Shown here: positions 19,229 through 28,076 of the stretch, piece by piece
Position numbering within the stretch: the first letter of the stretch is position 1
Layout of the letters: every line of letters begins with the position of its first letter
Assembly (NCBI RefSeq): GCF_900142775.1
Contig: NZ_FRCC01000014.1
Location: 1-64,000 of the forward strand
Direction: 5' to 3'
Source: Flavobacterium flevense
GTDB lineage: Bacteria > Bacteroidota > Bacteroidia > Flavobacteriales > Flavobacteriaceae
Length of the DNA stretch: 64,000 nucleotides
The notes under the pieces: model-generated
The model's input: only the letters and a program-made list of their open reading frames with translations
Databases searched by the model: none
Told to the model about the DNA's origin: nothing
Translations under genes and position numbers: made by a program

Positions 19229-20008
19229 ATGAATTATTATTTTCAAATATCCTTGCTACTTACAACAACAATAGCAATAGCACAACATAAGGTTATTATA
19301 ACACCACCTGAAGTTTCACCTATGCCAATGAAACCAGAAATGACTGAAATTTAGCAACCTGAAGTCGTTGTGGTTACTCCCGCCAAAAACTTAGGTAATT
19401 CACCTTCGGACGCAATTATTTTATTTGATGGTAAAAATTTAGACCAATGGGTAAGTCAAAAAGACAGCAAAAAAAACGCTCCTTGGAAAATCGTAAACAA
19501 CGATTATTTAGAAATAGTTCCTGAAACTGGAGGTATTCAAACTAAATTGCCGTTTGGAGATTGTCAATTGCATCTTGAATGGAGTGCTCCCGACGAAGTT
19601 ATTGAAGGCGGTCAATGGCGTGGAAATAGTGGTGTCTTTTTTCAAAACAGGTATGAACTTCAAATCTTAGATTCCTATAACAACAGAACCTATAGCAATG
19701 GCCAAGCAGCTAGTATTTATAAAGAGCATCCACCATTAGTCAATGCTATGAAAAGTCCTTTAGAATGGAACAGCTATGATATCGTTTATACAGCACCTCG
19801 TTTTAAAACGAATGGCCTTATTGATACTCCGGCAAGAATAACGGTATTCCACAATGGCGTTTTAGTACAAAATAACACCACTATCAATGGGATGACAAAT
19901 TATATAGGATTACACAATTACCCTTCGGCTCATGGAGAGGACATTCTTTCTTTACAAGAACATGGCTGTAAAACTCAATTTAGAAATATCTGGATTAGAA
20001 AGTTGTAA
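19229..20008 (+). pseudogene. DUF1080 (3-keto-disaccharide hydrolase-like) gene interrupted by TAG
   Basis: An ATG at 19229 opens a frame with a good signal peptide (residues 1-18, LLTTTIAIA) and a Pro-rich linker, then a TAG at codon 42 (19352-19354), after which the same frame continues without a break to 20008. The rest is a complete DUF1080 domain: LFDGKNLDQWV, GNSGVFFQNRYELQILDSY, GQAASIYKEHPPLVNAM, and a closing RNIWIRKL. Frame conservation on both sides implies one codon change in an otherwise intact gene. A GTG at 19370 could start the domain alone, but without the signal peptide it would stay in the cytoplasm. A five-codon frame (19218-19232) overlaps the ATG as ATGA. Its end overlaps the opposing gene by 14 bases. 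Confidence 0.8.
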
Positions 20009-20795
20009 TAAAAATATTTCGATAATACAATTCGGCACCTTCGGCCTGAATCAAAATTTTCCCAGAAGTCAAAGGCTCATAAATTCCATGTACTTCATTC
20101 CATTTTTGCATGTCTAATGCTTCATTCACCACATATCCATTTAAAGTATATTTAGCGTTGTTGCCTTTTACTTCTATTTCAAGTAGATTCCAATCATTTG
20201 GTTTCTCCCAATCATAAGACCTATGAAACCGTTGGAATTTTTCTTTGGGAGTACCTCTTGTAACCAATCCTCCATTAGGGTCATAATTACGAATCACATT
20301 GCTCACTTTTGAAGTTACTTTGGAACCAATAGCCCAAATATCGCCCGTATCCCCTTCTTGAATTTGACACTCGACACCATTTGGCCAAATAACATCAGGG
20401 CCAAACTGATGAAAAATTACTCCCGCATCACGAACAAAATTGTCTCGAGGAACAAATTTCTTAGTACCCCATTTGTATTCTAGTGTCAATTTATAATTGC
20501 TATACACTTCTTTGGTCAATAAACCTGCATAGGTCTGAGTAGAATTATGTTTTTGGGTGGGATATACGTGAATTGCCCCTTTTTCAATTGCAAATAAATC
20601 TTCTTTATCACCAATAAATGAGGAGTCTTTAACAACTAAATACCACGAATCTAAGTTTTTGCCATTGAACAGTGGTTTGCCCTTAACTGTATTTATATTA
20701 TTAGATTCCTTAGTTTGATTCTTTAAAGTTGATTTACATCCTATAAAAACAAGAGTTGCTCCAAAAATCAGTACGTATTTATTAAATTTCATCAT
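19995..20795 (-). CDS. DUF1080 lipoprotein (3-keto-disaccharide hydrolase-like)
   Basis: 266 residues from the ATG at 20795 (20792 is an equal alternative). The longer frame to 20876 is rejected because it would run into the GH43 gene and bury the lipobox VFIGC (Cys20). The DUF1080 concanavalin-like fold shows in LFNGKNLDSWYL, LEYKWGTKKF, DAGVIFHQFG, WPNGVECQIQEGDTGDIW and YRNIFITTF. Characterised relatives act on 3-keto-glycosides produced by oxidoreductases; no such oxidoreductase lies in this window. It follows the GH43 gene by 13 bases and is closest in style to the DUF1080 gene at 29876. Its 3' end converges on and overlaps the broken DUF1080 gene. Residues after Cys20 (KSTLKNQ) suggest a periplasmic anchor. 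Confidence 0.83.
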   Translation of the reverse strand: MMKFNKYVLIFGATLVFIGCKSTLKNQTKESNNINTVKGKPLFNGKNLDSWYLVVKDSSFIGDKEDLFAIEKGAIHVYPTQKHNSTQTYAGLLTKEVYSNYKLTLEYKWGTKKFVPRDNFVRDAGVIFHQFGPDVIWPNGVECQIQEGDTGDIWAIGSKVTSKVSNVIRNYDPNGGLVTRGTPKEKFQRFHRSYDWEKPNDWNLLEIEVKGNNAKYTLNGYVVNEALDMQKWNEVHGIYEPLTSGKILIQAEGAELYYRNIFITTF

Positions 20796-20808
20796 TATTA
20801 ATTTTGTT

Positions 20809-22437
20809 TTAAGGTTTATACTCAAACCAGTCGAAACTGGCACTGTTCTTTGATTTAACACCATTACTAGAGGCATACATTCCTACATAAGCACCTATAA
20901 ATCCGCCCGCAACACCCGATGACAATACACTTGCGTCTTGATCTTGACCAATTTGTATAAAATCAGTGTCATTTAATCCAAAATAAAAACGAAGCTTCAT
21001 GTTTTCATTTTCAATTTTCAAAAAAACGGCATCATTTGTATAGGGCATATTAGCAATATGCTCTATGTTTTGAACTTTTCTATCTTTATTAAAAACCTTA
21101 ATTAATTGAATTGAATTTTTAGATTTTAATAATTGATATTGATAATTTTCGTTTTGAAGCGCTACTAATCCTGCTACTTCATTTTCTTTTGAAGTTTTAA
21201 AATTCAATTTAGTAACGGTTTTACTTTTCAAATATTCAAATCTTCGTCCAATAAAAGAAGGGTTGTTTTTATCCGTAATTTTCTCTGGTCGAAGGGCTAT
21301 TTCTAGTGTACCATTTTTCAATTGATACCATTTTTCAAGAGGAGTTCTAATAAAATTCCATTCAAAACCCAATTTATTGTCTAAAAATTCATCTATAACT
21401 TTTTTATCAAAAGGAGTCCAAGGCAAGTTTGGGCGCTTATCTTCTAGCATCACCTGTCCTTTTCCTTCATTAAAAATTGGAGTTGTTCCCTCAAATTTTA
21501 CTGGAGTCAAAAATGTTTCACGACCCAAATAATAATTCCCATCAATAGGCCTACACGCCAACATGACCGACCACCAATCGCCGTTTTGAGTCTGAACTAA
21601 ATCAGCATGTCCTACGGTAGTAACTGAAAAATCAATCCCTAAATGTCTATGAGTCAAAACTGGATTTACTTGAGTGGGCGTGTATGGACCAGTAACTTTA
21701 TTGGCTTCAAAAGCAGTAATGGCATGATTGTTCCAAGTACCCCCTTCAGAAATCAACAACACATATTTATTATTAATTTTATAAATATGTGGGCCTTCGG
21801 CATATTTTGCATTGGTTGCGTGACCTGTTGTTAAAATAATGGGTTCTGTTTGTAACTTCCCTGTTTTTAAATCTATTTCACTAATATAAATTCGGTCTTG
21901 AGAATTCCATTGTTGAGGGCCTCCTATATCGTGTGTTGACCCAACATAATACGATTTTCCATCATCATCCCAAAAGATTGTTGGATCTATGCCATAGGAT
22001 TTATCAACCCAAATTGGGTTTGACCAAGGTCCTTTTGGATCTTTGGCAGTGACATAAAAATTATCCCCACAACCGCACTCATTGATACACTGTTTGCAGG
22101 TTACGATTACATAAAACAAGCCTTCGTGATACCGAATTGTGGGTGCCCAAATCCCACCTCCATTACCTGGATTTTTCATCATCAATTGTTCTGGTCTATC
22201 TAAAACATTCCCAATTTGTTGCCAATTGACCAAATCTTTACTATGAAAAATAGGGATTCCTGGAAACATATTGAAAGAAGAATTTACCAAATAATAGTCC
22301 CCACCTACTCTAGTGATTGAGGGATCAGGATGAAAACCAGGAATAACTGGATTCTGAAAATTTTTTGGTTCTTCTTGAGCTTGCAGTGCAGAACCAAATA
22401 GGAAACAAAATATAATTTTTAGTATAACTTTTTTCAT
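20809..22437 (-). CDS. GH43 glycosidase with C-terminal concanavalin-like domain
   Basis: 542 residues; signal peptide 1-21 (GSALQAQ). Catalytic triad clear: Asp38 (HPDPS), Asp151 (GIDPTIFWDDDG) and Glu214 (YAEGPHIY). The C-terminal half (about 340-542, from NLPWTPFDKK to SFDWFEYKP) is the beta-sandwich typical of GH43 beta-xylosidases and alpha-L-arabinofuranosidases. A cysteine-rich insert, CKQCINECGCG at about 114-124, stands near the active-site face and may bind a metal or form disulfides. Its closest relative in the window is the gene at 47471. It is followed 13 bases later by a DUF1080 gene; 115 bases separate it from the beta-helix gene upstream. Confidence 0.9.
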   Translation of the reverse strand: MKKVILKIIFCFLFGSALQAQEEPKNFQNPVIPGFHPDPSITRVGGDYYLVNSSFNMFPGIPIFHSKDLVNWQQIGNVLDRPEQLMMKNPGNGGGIWAPTIRYHEGLFYVIVTCKQCINECGCGDNFYVTAKDPKGPWSNPIWVDKSYGIDPTIFWDDDGKSYYVGSTHDIGGPQQWNSQDRIYISEIDLKTGKLQTEPIILTTGHATNAKYAEGPHIYKINNKYVLLISEGGTWNNHAITAFEANKVTGPYTPTQVNPVLTHRHLGIDFSVTTVGHADLVQTQNGDWWSVMLACRPIDGNYYLGRETFLTPVKFEGTTPIFNEGKGQVMLEDKRPNLPWTPFDKKVIDEFLDNKLGFEWNFIRTPLEKWYQLKNGTLEIALRPEKITDKNNPSFIGRRFEYLKSKTVTKLNFKTSKENEVAGLVALQNENYQYQLLKSKNSIQLIKVFNKDRKVQNIEHIANMPYTNDAVFLKIENENMKLRFYFGLNDTDFIQIGQDQDASVLSSGVAGGFIGAYVGMYASSNGVKSKNSASFDWFEYKP

Positions 22438-22552
22438 TTTACAAGTATTGGTAATTCTTCTAAACCCTTTTCAAAAGTGCAAGTCCGCTATTAACTAGAG
22501 AGTCGTTTCGTTTTGAATACAACACAAATCAGATGGCATAAATAGGGCTATT

Positions 22553-23527
22553 TTAGTGAGTAGTCGAATCACTTTTGGATATACAATTAACAAATTCTAC
22601 TTTACTGTTCGTATTTCCTCTTATTTTTATACTTTCTTTTGAAATGCAATTCCCCTCTATTTTCAATATCGCATCATTTACCCCCTCTTTACCGGGACGA
22701 CCAATAGTGTACATCGGGCTTTCTTTTTTACCCGGATTTACTTTTCTGGTAAAAGTTCCTTCAAATTTTAGATGCATCGTTTGGGATTTTTGCTCTTTTT
22801 TACCTGCCCAACCCACAATGCCATGATGATATCCTTCATCCTCATAATTATCTATAACAGTACAATTTTTGATGACACAAGTATGATTATCAGGTACCGA
22901 AGCACCCCAACTTACCATAAAAGGCGAACCATTTTTATTGTGAACAAAAGTGGTGTTTTCGACTAATTTACACTCTATCGTATAGAGCGCATCATCATAA
23001 ACATCTATAAAACAATCCTTCACAACTGTTTTTCCTATTCCGCCGTGTATTCCATCGGTTGTGGTGGTATGACTGCCAGCTATTATATTACAACGCTCAA
23101 CTATAACATTTCCAAATCCCCCATGGATATGAAATTTCATGGGTTTAGTAATTTTTAAATCATGTATGTAAACATCGGGATCTTTATCACATCGAATGGC
23201 TGAATAGGAACGTCCCTTAATTCCATCATCCGTTGGCCGACTACCATCTCCTTGGATAATTGATGTTTCGCGACTTTCACCGGCAAATTCTATTGGTCTA
23301 GTTCTTGTTGGCATATAGAAACTACCTGTTACGGTAACATTCTTTTTGATAATTACCTTATCCCAACTTTCAGGAACTTTGAATTTGGGTCCAATAATAG
23401 TATCCGCATTAAAATAAGCGATACCTTTTTTGACAGAAAGCTTTTGAGAATGTACATTTATTGAAAAAAGTATTGCTACAAAAAGTAACACCTTTATATC
23501 TAAACGACTTATAATAAATTTATTCAT
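22553..23527 (-). CDS. Short right-handed beta-helix enzyme, GH-N-like (family member A)
   Basis: 324 residues; signal peptide 1-28 (INVHSQ). No N-terminal beta-sandwich: the beta-helix starts at once. Motifs shared with the proteins at 52281 and 56384: AGESRETSIIQG (82-93), KFHIHGG (131-137), Asp158 in TTDGIH, Asp178-Asp179 in VYDDALY, and NKNGSPFMVSWG (197-208). A further stretch, HGIVGWAGKK (235-244), is shared with the 52281 protein. The Asp spacing (20 and 21) is one longer than in GH49. Secreted, probably periplasmic. Generic predictors would call it pectate lyase-like, but I see none of the Arg/Lys lyase signatures. It sits between GH43 and a GH-A-like gene (28 bases). Activity is unknown. 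Confidence 0.7.
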   Translation of the reverse strand: MNKFIISRLDIKVLLFVAILFSINVHSQKLSVKKGIAYFNADTIIGPKFKVPESWDKVIIKKNVTVTGSFYMPTRTRPIEFAGESRETSIIQGDGSRPTDDGIKGRSYSAIRCDKDPDVYIHDLKITKPMKFHIHGGFGNVIVERCNIIAGSHTTTTDGIHGGIGKTVVKDCFIDVYDDALYTIECKLVENTTFVHNKNGSPFMVSWGASVPDNHTCVIKNCTVIDNYEDEGYHHGIVGWAGKKEQKSQTMHLKFEGTFTRKVNPGKKESPMYTIGRPGKEGVNDAILKIEGNCISKESIKIRGNTNSKVEFVNCISKSDSTTH

Positions 23528-23555
23528 GACTTTTATTATTCCTTTGTTTACATCA

Positions 23556-24647
23556 TTATTTTATACCACCCGTTATTTCCTTGGCCAATTTAAAGAATCC
23601 TTTTTTTCTATCTGAATTAATGCCCCAATCTGTTGGCATACTTTGATAACCTTCGTTAAAATCCGTTTCTCCTTTTTTTCTAAAATCAAAATACCCCCAA
23701 GAAACATAGTTTTGAATAGCTACTATGAAATTATTAGTCTCTTTATCAAAATTAAAATGATCGTCTTCATTGATAACAATTGGCATCGGTCGATAACTTG
23801 GCAATTGCTTCGTTTTATCAATTAACCCTTGTATTACAGCAGGTTTATCGGCTCCATTTCCGTGGATTAAAATAAAATCAGAAGCTTTTACAACATTATC
23901 GGTTGGAACCACTTTTCCGCTAAAACTTGTACTCACCAAATAGCGATAGCCTTTTTGTTTATTTTTCTTTACTCTATTAATTAATTCCACTATACGCTCA
24001 GGTGCAATGATGTCGTGGTCATATTCTTTTCCTAAATCACATTCATTGGCAATTTCTATAATCACATTTTTATAACCTTTTTTAAAAAGCCAATTGATTA
24101 GATTATCGGTAGCATTGATGATTCCTGCTTCATCTTTGATGTTTTGATCTTGACCAAAATAAAAAATTCCCAAAATAACAACCATTTGCAATTCATCGGC
24201 TTTCTTTAGAATTTTATCCAATCGATTCATATAAGGTTGCATCAGCGAACCATCCGGATTAAACCCGGGATTCAAACATTTTTTATTACCATATCCATAA
24301 GGGCTTCCTCCTTGCATATTGATGGTAAAAGAATTCATTCCATTTTCACGCCATAATGGCATCGCAGCAATAAACTCGTTATTGTTCCTTTCAGCATCCC
24401 ATTTTTTGGTATCTGGATAAGCAAATTCACCAATATTATCCAGATTCAAATCATCGAAAATACCTTGAACCATTCTTGAATTGATTAACAAGCCTTCAAT
24501 TTTATTTCCTTTCCAATAACGGCCTTCATAAGTGGGCTTTCCGTTTATATAAAATTGATTTTTTTTAATTTTAACTACTGTCTGAGCTTGTACATAACTA
24601 GTGCCTATTAACAAAAGTGCGTACATTAAAAAATGTTTAGTTTTCAT
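23556..24647 (-). CDS. GH-A clan-like (TIM-barrel) putative glycoside hydrolase
   Basis: 363 residues from the ATG at 24647; longer readings to 24806 would overlap the upstream GH43 gene and lack a signal peptide at the N-terminus. Signal peptide 1-22 (TSYVQAQ). A beta/alpha barrel is suggested by FTINMQGG, MVVILGIFYFG, NVIIEIANECD and PIVINEDDH. Asn201-Glu202 fits the conserved Asn-Glu acid/base of clan GH-A and Glu294 the nucleophile. I cannot place it in a named GH family (GH5 and GH39 were considered). It lies 31 bases after a GH43 gene, in an operon with a beta-helix enzyme, so it is likely an active enzyme on the same glycan. Confidence 0.68.
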   Translation of the reverse strand: MKTKHFLMYALLLIGTSYVQAQTVVKIKKNQFYINGKPTYEGRYWKGNKIEGLLINSRMVQGIFDDLNLDNIGEFAYPDTKKWDAERNNNEFIAAMPLWRENGMNSFTINMQGGSPYGYGNKKCLNPGFNPDGSLMQPYMNRLDKILKKADELQMVVILGIFYFGQDQNIKDEAGIINATDNLINWLFKKGYKNVIIEIANECDLGKEYDHDIIAPERIVELINRVKKNKQKGYRYLVSTSFSGKVVPTDNVVKASDFILIHGNGADKPAVIQGLIDKTKQLPSYRPMPIVINEDDHFNFDKETNNFIVAIQNYVSWGYFDFRKKGETDFNEGYQSMPTDWGINSDRKKGFFKLAKEITGGIK

Positions 24648-24678
24648 ACTTTTTAATTTAAAATTCATCTGTGTGTGT

Positions 24679-26217
24679 TTATAATCCTTGATATCTAAAT
24701 GTTTCGAATAGTGCTTCTCCAGTTCCGTAGCTAAACAAAGAATACTTATAGCTGTCATGTGAACGTAAAGAACAATCAAATTTTGTCCAATTAGTCCCGT
24801 CTTCACTGTAAAACATGCTTATATCTTTTTGCCTATTTTTGATTTTTAGCCATACTGTTTTTTTGTTTTTCAAGGTGTAAATCGATTGTCTAAGTCTCCA
24901 ATCTGGCCCTTCTGCCAGAGATACAGTTTCACCATCGGTTACAATTCCTTCGTAACCCATTCTTAAACCAGCTAAAGTTTTTTTGGAAGCGCCTTGGATT
25001 TTTACAGTAATCTCATAACTGTCGTTTGGAGCATAATTATAAATCTCGGATGCTGATCTGAAACTCTCACCCGAGGCTTTCATAATCAATTGTCCATTTC
25101 CGGATATAAAATTTTCCTTTTTTGCATTATCATAATACCATTGAATCCCTAGTGTTTTAGCATCGAAATTATCAGATAATGCTAAGCCATGACCTGTATT
25201 TTCTCCTTTAATTTTTTGAATTAAATCATCCGATTTAACGGCTTTCTTCTGGATTGGCCAACCGTCGTTAGTCCATTCAATTGGCATTAACAAACTAGGT
25301 CTTCCCATTTCTGTAAAATTATTTTTCCTTCCGTGAAAAATAGTCCACCAACTACCATCAGCCCCTTCAAAAACAGTTCCATGTCCTTGATGCCAGAATG
25401 CTTCCTCTTGGCTATAGGTATGCGTAAGGGGATTGTAAGGAGAGTTTTCCCAAGGTCCAAGAGGATGTTTTGCTCTAGCAACAATGCTCATGTGGGCAGT
25501 TGATGGCCCATTTGTGCCGCCTTGAGCAGAAACCATAAAATAATATCCTTCCTTGTAAAATAACTTAGGACTTTCTAAACATTTGCACTCCACTACCCAT
25601 TCATTGGGATAATTCCAACCATCATATACCTTTTGAGGTTTGGATACTGCTTTCGTGCCTTCATTGTTTAAACGAACCACCCAACCGTGATTTAAGTATA
25701 AAAACTTCTCCCCTTTTGGTGTTTGGATAAATCCCGGATCAATTCCGGAATAATCCGAACCTGGAGATTCTATCTCTAAATTGATTGGATCTGACCATGG
25801 TCCTTCAGGATTTTTAGCTGTAATGACAAAATTCCCAAATACATTATCCTTTTTATTTGGATAGTCTTTTATGGGCATATAGACATGAAATTTGCCATCA
25901 AAATATTGCAAATCTATAGCCCAAACCGTATTGTATCCTTCGGGTAAGCGATGTCTAATTACTGGTTTCCAATTGACTAAATCTTTGGAATGCCAAATCA
26001 CGACACCATTGGTTCTACTAAAGGCCACATAATAATCATCCTTAACTCTGACTAATGTGGGGTCCCCATAATTACCCGGAAATATAGGATTCTTGTATAA
26101 ACCATTGTTTTTATCTGCTGAAATCTGACCTTCATTTATTGCATTTTCAATTGCTCCTTTTTGTGAAAAAAGAGAAATTGAAACCAGAAGTAATATTGCA
26201 TTCAAAAGTTTTTCCAT
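24679..26217 (-). CDS. GH43 glycosidase with C-terminal concanavalin-like domain
   Basis: 512 residues; signal peptide 1-18 (SISLFSQ). Triad: Asp52 (YGDPTLV), Asp160 (SGIDPGF) and Glu215 (CLESPKLF). After the propeller (45-345), residues about 350-512 form a beta-sandwich (LSDNFDAKTLGIQWYY, LAGLRMGYEG, LFETFRYQG). It is a different GH43 branch from the 20809/47471 pair: the middle Asp is followed by GFIQTPKG rather than a DDDG turn, and WHQGHGTVFEGADGSWW is present. No lipobox, so soluble periplasmic. It is 19 bases downstream of the double-propeller gene and 31 upstream of the GH-A-like gene. Confidence 0.88.
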   Translation of the reverse strand: MEKLLNAILLLVSISLFSQKGAIENAINEGQISADKNNGLYKNPIFPGNYGDPTLVRVKDDYYVAFSRTNGVVIWHSKDLVNWKPVIRHRLPEGYNTVWAIDLQYFDGKFHVYMPIKDYPNKKDNVFGNFVITAKNPEGPWSDPINLEIESPGSDYSGIDPGFIQTPKGEKFLYLNHGWVVRLNNEGTKAVSKPQKVYDGWNYPNEWVVECKCLESPKLFYKEGYYFMVSAQGGTNGPSTAHMSIVARAKHPLGPWENSPYNPLTHTYSQEEAFWHQGHGTVFEGADGSWWTIFHGRKNNFTEMGRPSLLMPIEWTNDGWPIQKKAVKSDDLIQKIKGENTGHGLALSDNFDAKTLGIQWYYDNAKKENFISGNGQLIMKASGESFRSASEIYNYAPNDSYEITVKIQGASKKTLAGLRMGYEGIVTDGETVSLAEGPDWRLRQSIYTLKNKKTVWLKIKNRQKDISMFYSEDGTNWTKFDCSLRSHDSYKYSLFSYGTGEALFETFRYQGL

Positions 26218-26236
26218 TTATATATCTATTTAAACA

Positions 26237-28071
26237 TTAAAATTCTGCTCTTTTTAAAGCATTAAATTCATCCGAAGTTATTTTTATGAATGACCCATGT
26301 TTCGATTCGGGTGCAAATTGTACTTTTTCTGAAATATCTTTCCAATTTTTTAAATTTTTACTTTTCAATGCTTGCATCCCTTTTCCTCCATTATAATGAT
26401 CAAAATACAAAACATAGGTGTCATCTTTCTTAAAAAGAGACGGCCCTTCTGTCCACGATCCAGTAATAGGCGCACTCAATTCAGACCACGGCCCTTGAAT
26501 ACTTTTCGAAGTCGTGATACGGATATTCTTTTTTAAGGGAACATCTCGCTCATCTTTAACAGCCATATAAAAGGTATCTTCTTCCTTTATGATTGTAGCA
26601 TCAATGACAGAAAATCCGGGATTATAAAAAACAGTTGGTTTGGTAAAATTCTTAAAATCATCGGTAGTCATATAATAAATACGATGGTTTTTATCATTTT
26701 TTACTTGTCCCTCAGTTTCAGGAAATTCACCTTTAATGGTGGAAGACCAATAAATAAACCATTTTTTGGTGGCTTGATCGTAGAACATTTCCGGTGCCCA
26801 AACATTTTTTACGTTTGGATTATCTGCCAATACAGGAATAGTTTGTGGTGTTGACCAATGAACCAAATCATTGGAATGGGCATACCCCATCTTTTGGTTT
26901 CCAATAGTCCATAACAAATGAAATCCCTGTCTTGGATCTCTAGTGATAAAGGGATCTCTCATCCGGTTCATTCTAAAAGCTGGATTTACCCATGCCTTAC
27001 CATTATTTAATTCATTCCAAACATAACCATCCTCACTGGTAGAAAACCAAAGACCTTTGTCACCCGGATCTTTAAACCCAACGTACAGCCATTTGGATTC
27101 ATTTTTTAAATCATTTGAATCTCCCAAAGTTGAATTCAACTTTTCAAATTGTTCTTCGTTAATTGGCAACATACAACCGTGTCTCGCTTCTTTAGGAATG
27201 CTGAAACTATTTGCATACCCATCATACCAAGGCCCTTCGATGTCAGTTGCTATTGCCATTTCGTATTGAATACCCGGATATTGTTCAAAATACAAATAAT
27301 AACCTTTTCCGTTACGTTGCGGAATCAATGTGGGAGCTTCCCTGAAATTTGGAGAAATTGATGGACTAATTGCTGAATAAGGTCCCTCCAAACTTGGAGC
27401 TTTGGCCAGACGAATGGATTTTCCTGTTGGCCACTCTTGACTTGGAGCGCGTTCATCTTTCAATATGGCATAATAGGAATTATTGAATTTTCTAATAATC
27501 ACATCAATAGTGGCAAAATCTTTATCAAATAGGCGTTTGGGCATAGATACCTCTTTTAAATTTGTGCTTGTCACAAATAAAGTACGCATACTTCCCCAAT
27601 ATTCATCTGCTGACACTTTGTTCCTATTTTTGGTAGCAAAATGCCAGGTAATGATATACTTTTTAGTGTCAATATCATAAAACATTTTTGGTGCCCCATG
27701 CCAATAATCTTTTGAATCGAATTCAGACAACTGGCTCATATCAGGTTTCAAGTCCGTTAAAAACTCCCAATTCAGCAAATCGGTTGATTTCCAAATTCTA
27801 ATTTTGTTTCCCCCTTCTTTTGGATTTCCCACTAAATAAAACTTACCGTCATGTCCGGTTATAATATCTGGATGACCTTTGTAGTCTTCCAATATTCTTT
27901 TCCCGTTAAGCAAAGAGTTCCAATGTAATCCATCTTTACTAATGGAATAATGCAAGGTACCATAATCGTCAGTTGTCATGTGAGCAAAAAGGTATCCCCC
28001 TATAATTTCATTATTTTGCGCATATAAACTTGTAATAAGAAAAAAAAAACAAGCTGTTTATTAAATATCAT
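26237..28071 (-). CDS. Double five-bladed propeller protein, GH43-like, with frameshift in a T10 tract
   Basis: The uninterrupted frame starts at 27979 and lacks a signal peptide. Upstream, an ATG at 28071 begins MIFNKQLVFFF, and adding one T to the ten-T tract (A10 at 28040-28049 on the + strand) joins it in frame as a signal peptide ending TSLYAQ. As written, the frame from 28071 stops after about 23 codons. The protein (about 611 residues if restored) consists of two similar propellers, residues roughly 35-310 and 325-611, each closing with an H-G block (EARHGCMLPI and ESKHGSFIKI). Each half carries GH43-like blade motifs such as FATIDVIIRKFNNSYYAI and FSVIDATIIKEEDTFYMA. It lies 5 bases downstream of GH2. 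Catalytic status is uncertain. Confidence 0.75.
28040..28049. repeat. Homopolymer A10 (T10 in the coding strand) within a signal-peptide sequence
   Basis: Ten A residues on the + strand, read as T10 by the double-propeller gene. The tract length sets whether the signal peptide and the mature protein are in frame: 11 would be in frame, 10 is not. It could be a replication-slippage switch, be corrected by transcriptional slippage, or be a sequencing error. Confidence 0.8.
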
Positions 28072-28076
28072 CACAA

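Noticed and set aside
19370..20008. Separate DUF1080 gene starting at a GTG
   Set aside because: The same frame extends upstream through one TAG to an ATG with a good signal peptide, so an interrupted secreted gene is more likely than a cytoplasmic one.
22553..23527. Pectate lyase call for the short beta-helix protein
   Set aside because: The fold is shared, but the lyase Arg/Lys motifs are absent while an Asp triad spaced almost as in GH49 is present, so hydrolase is the better inference.
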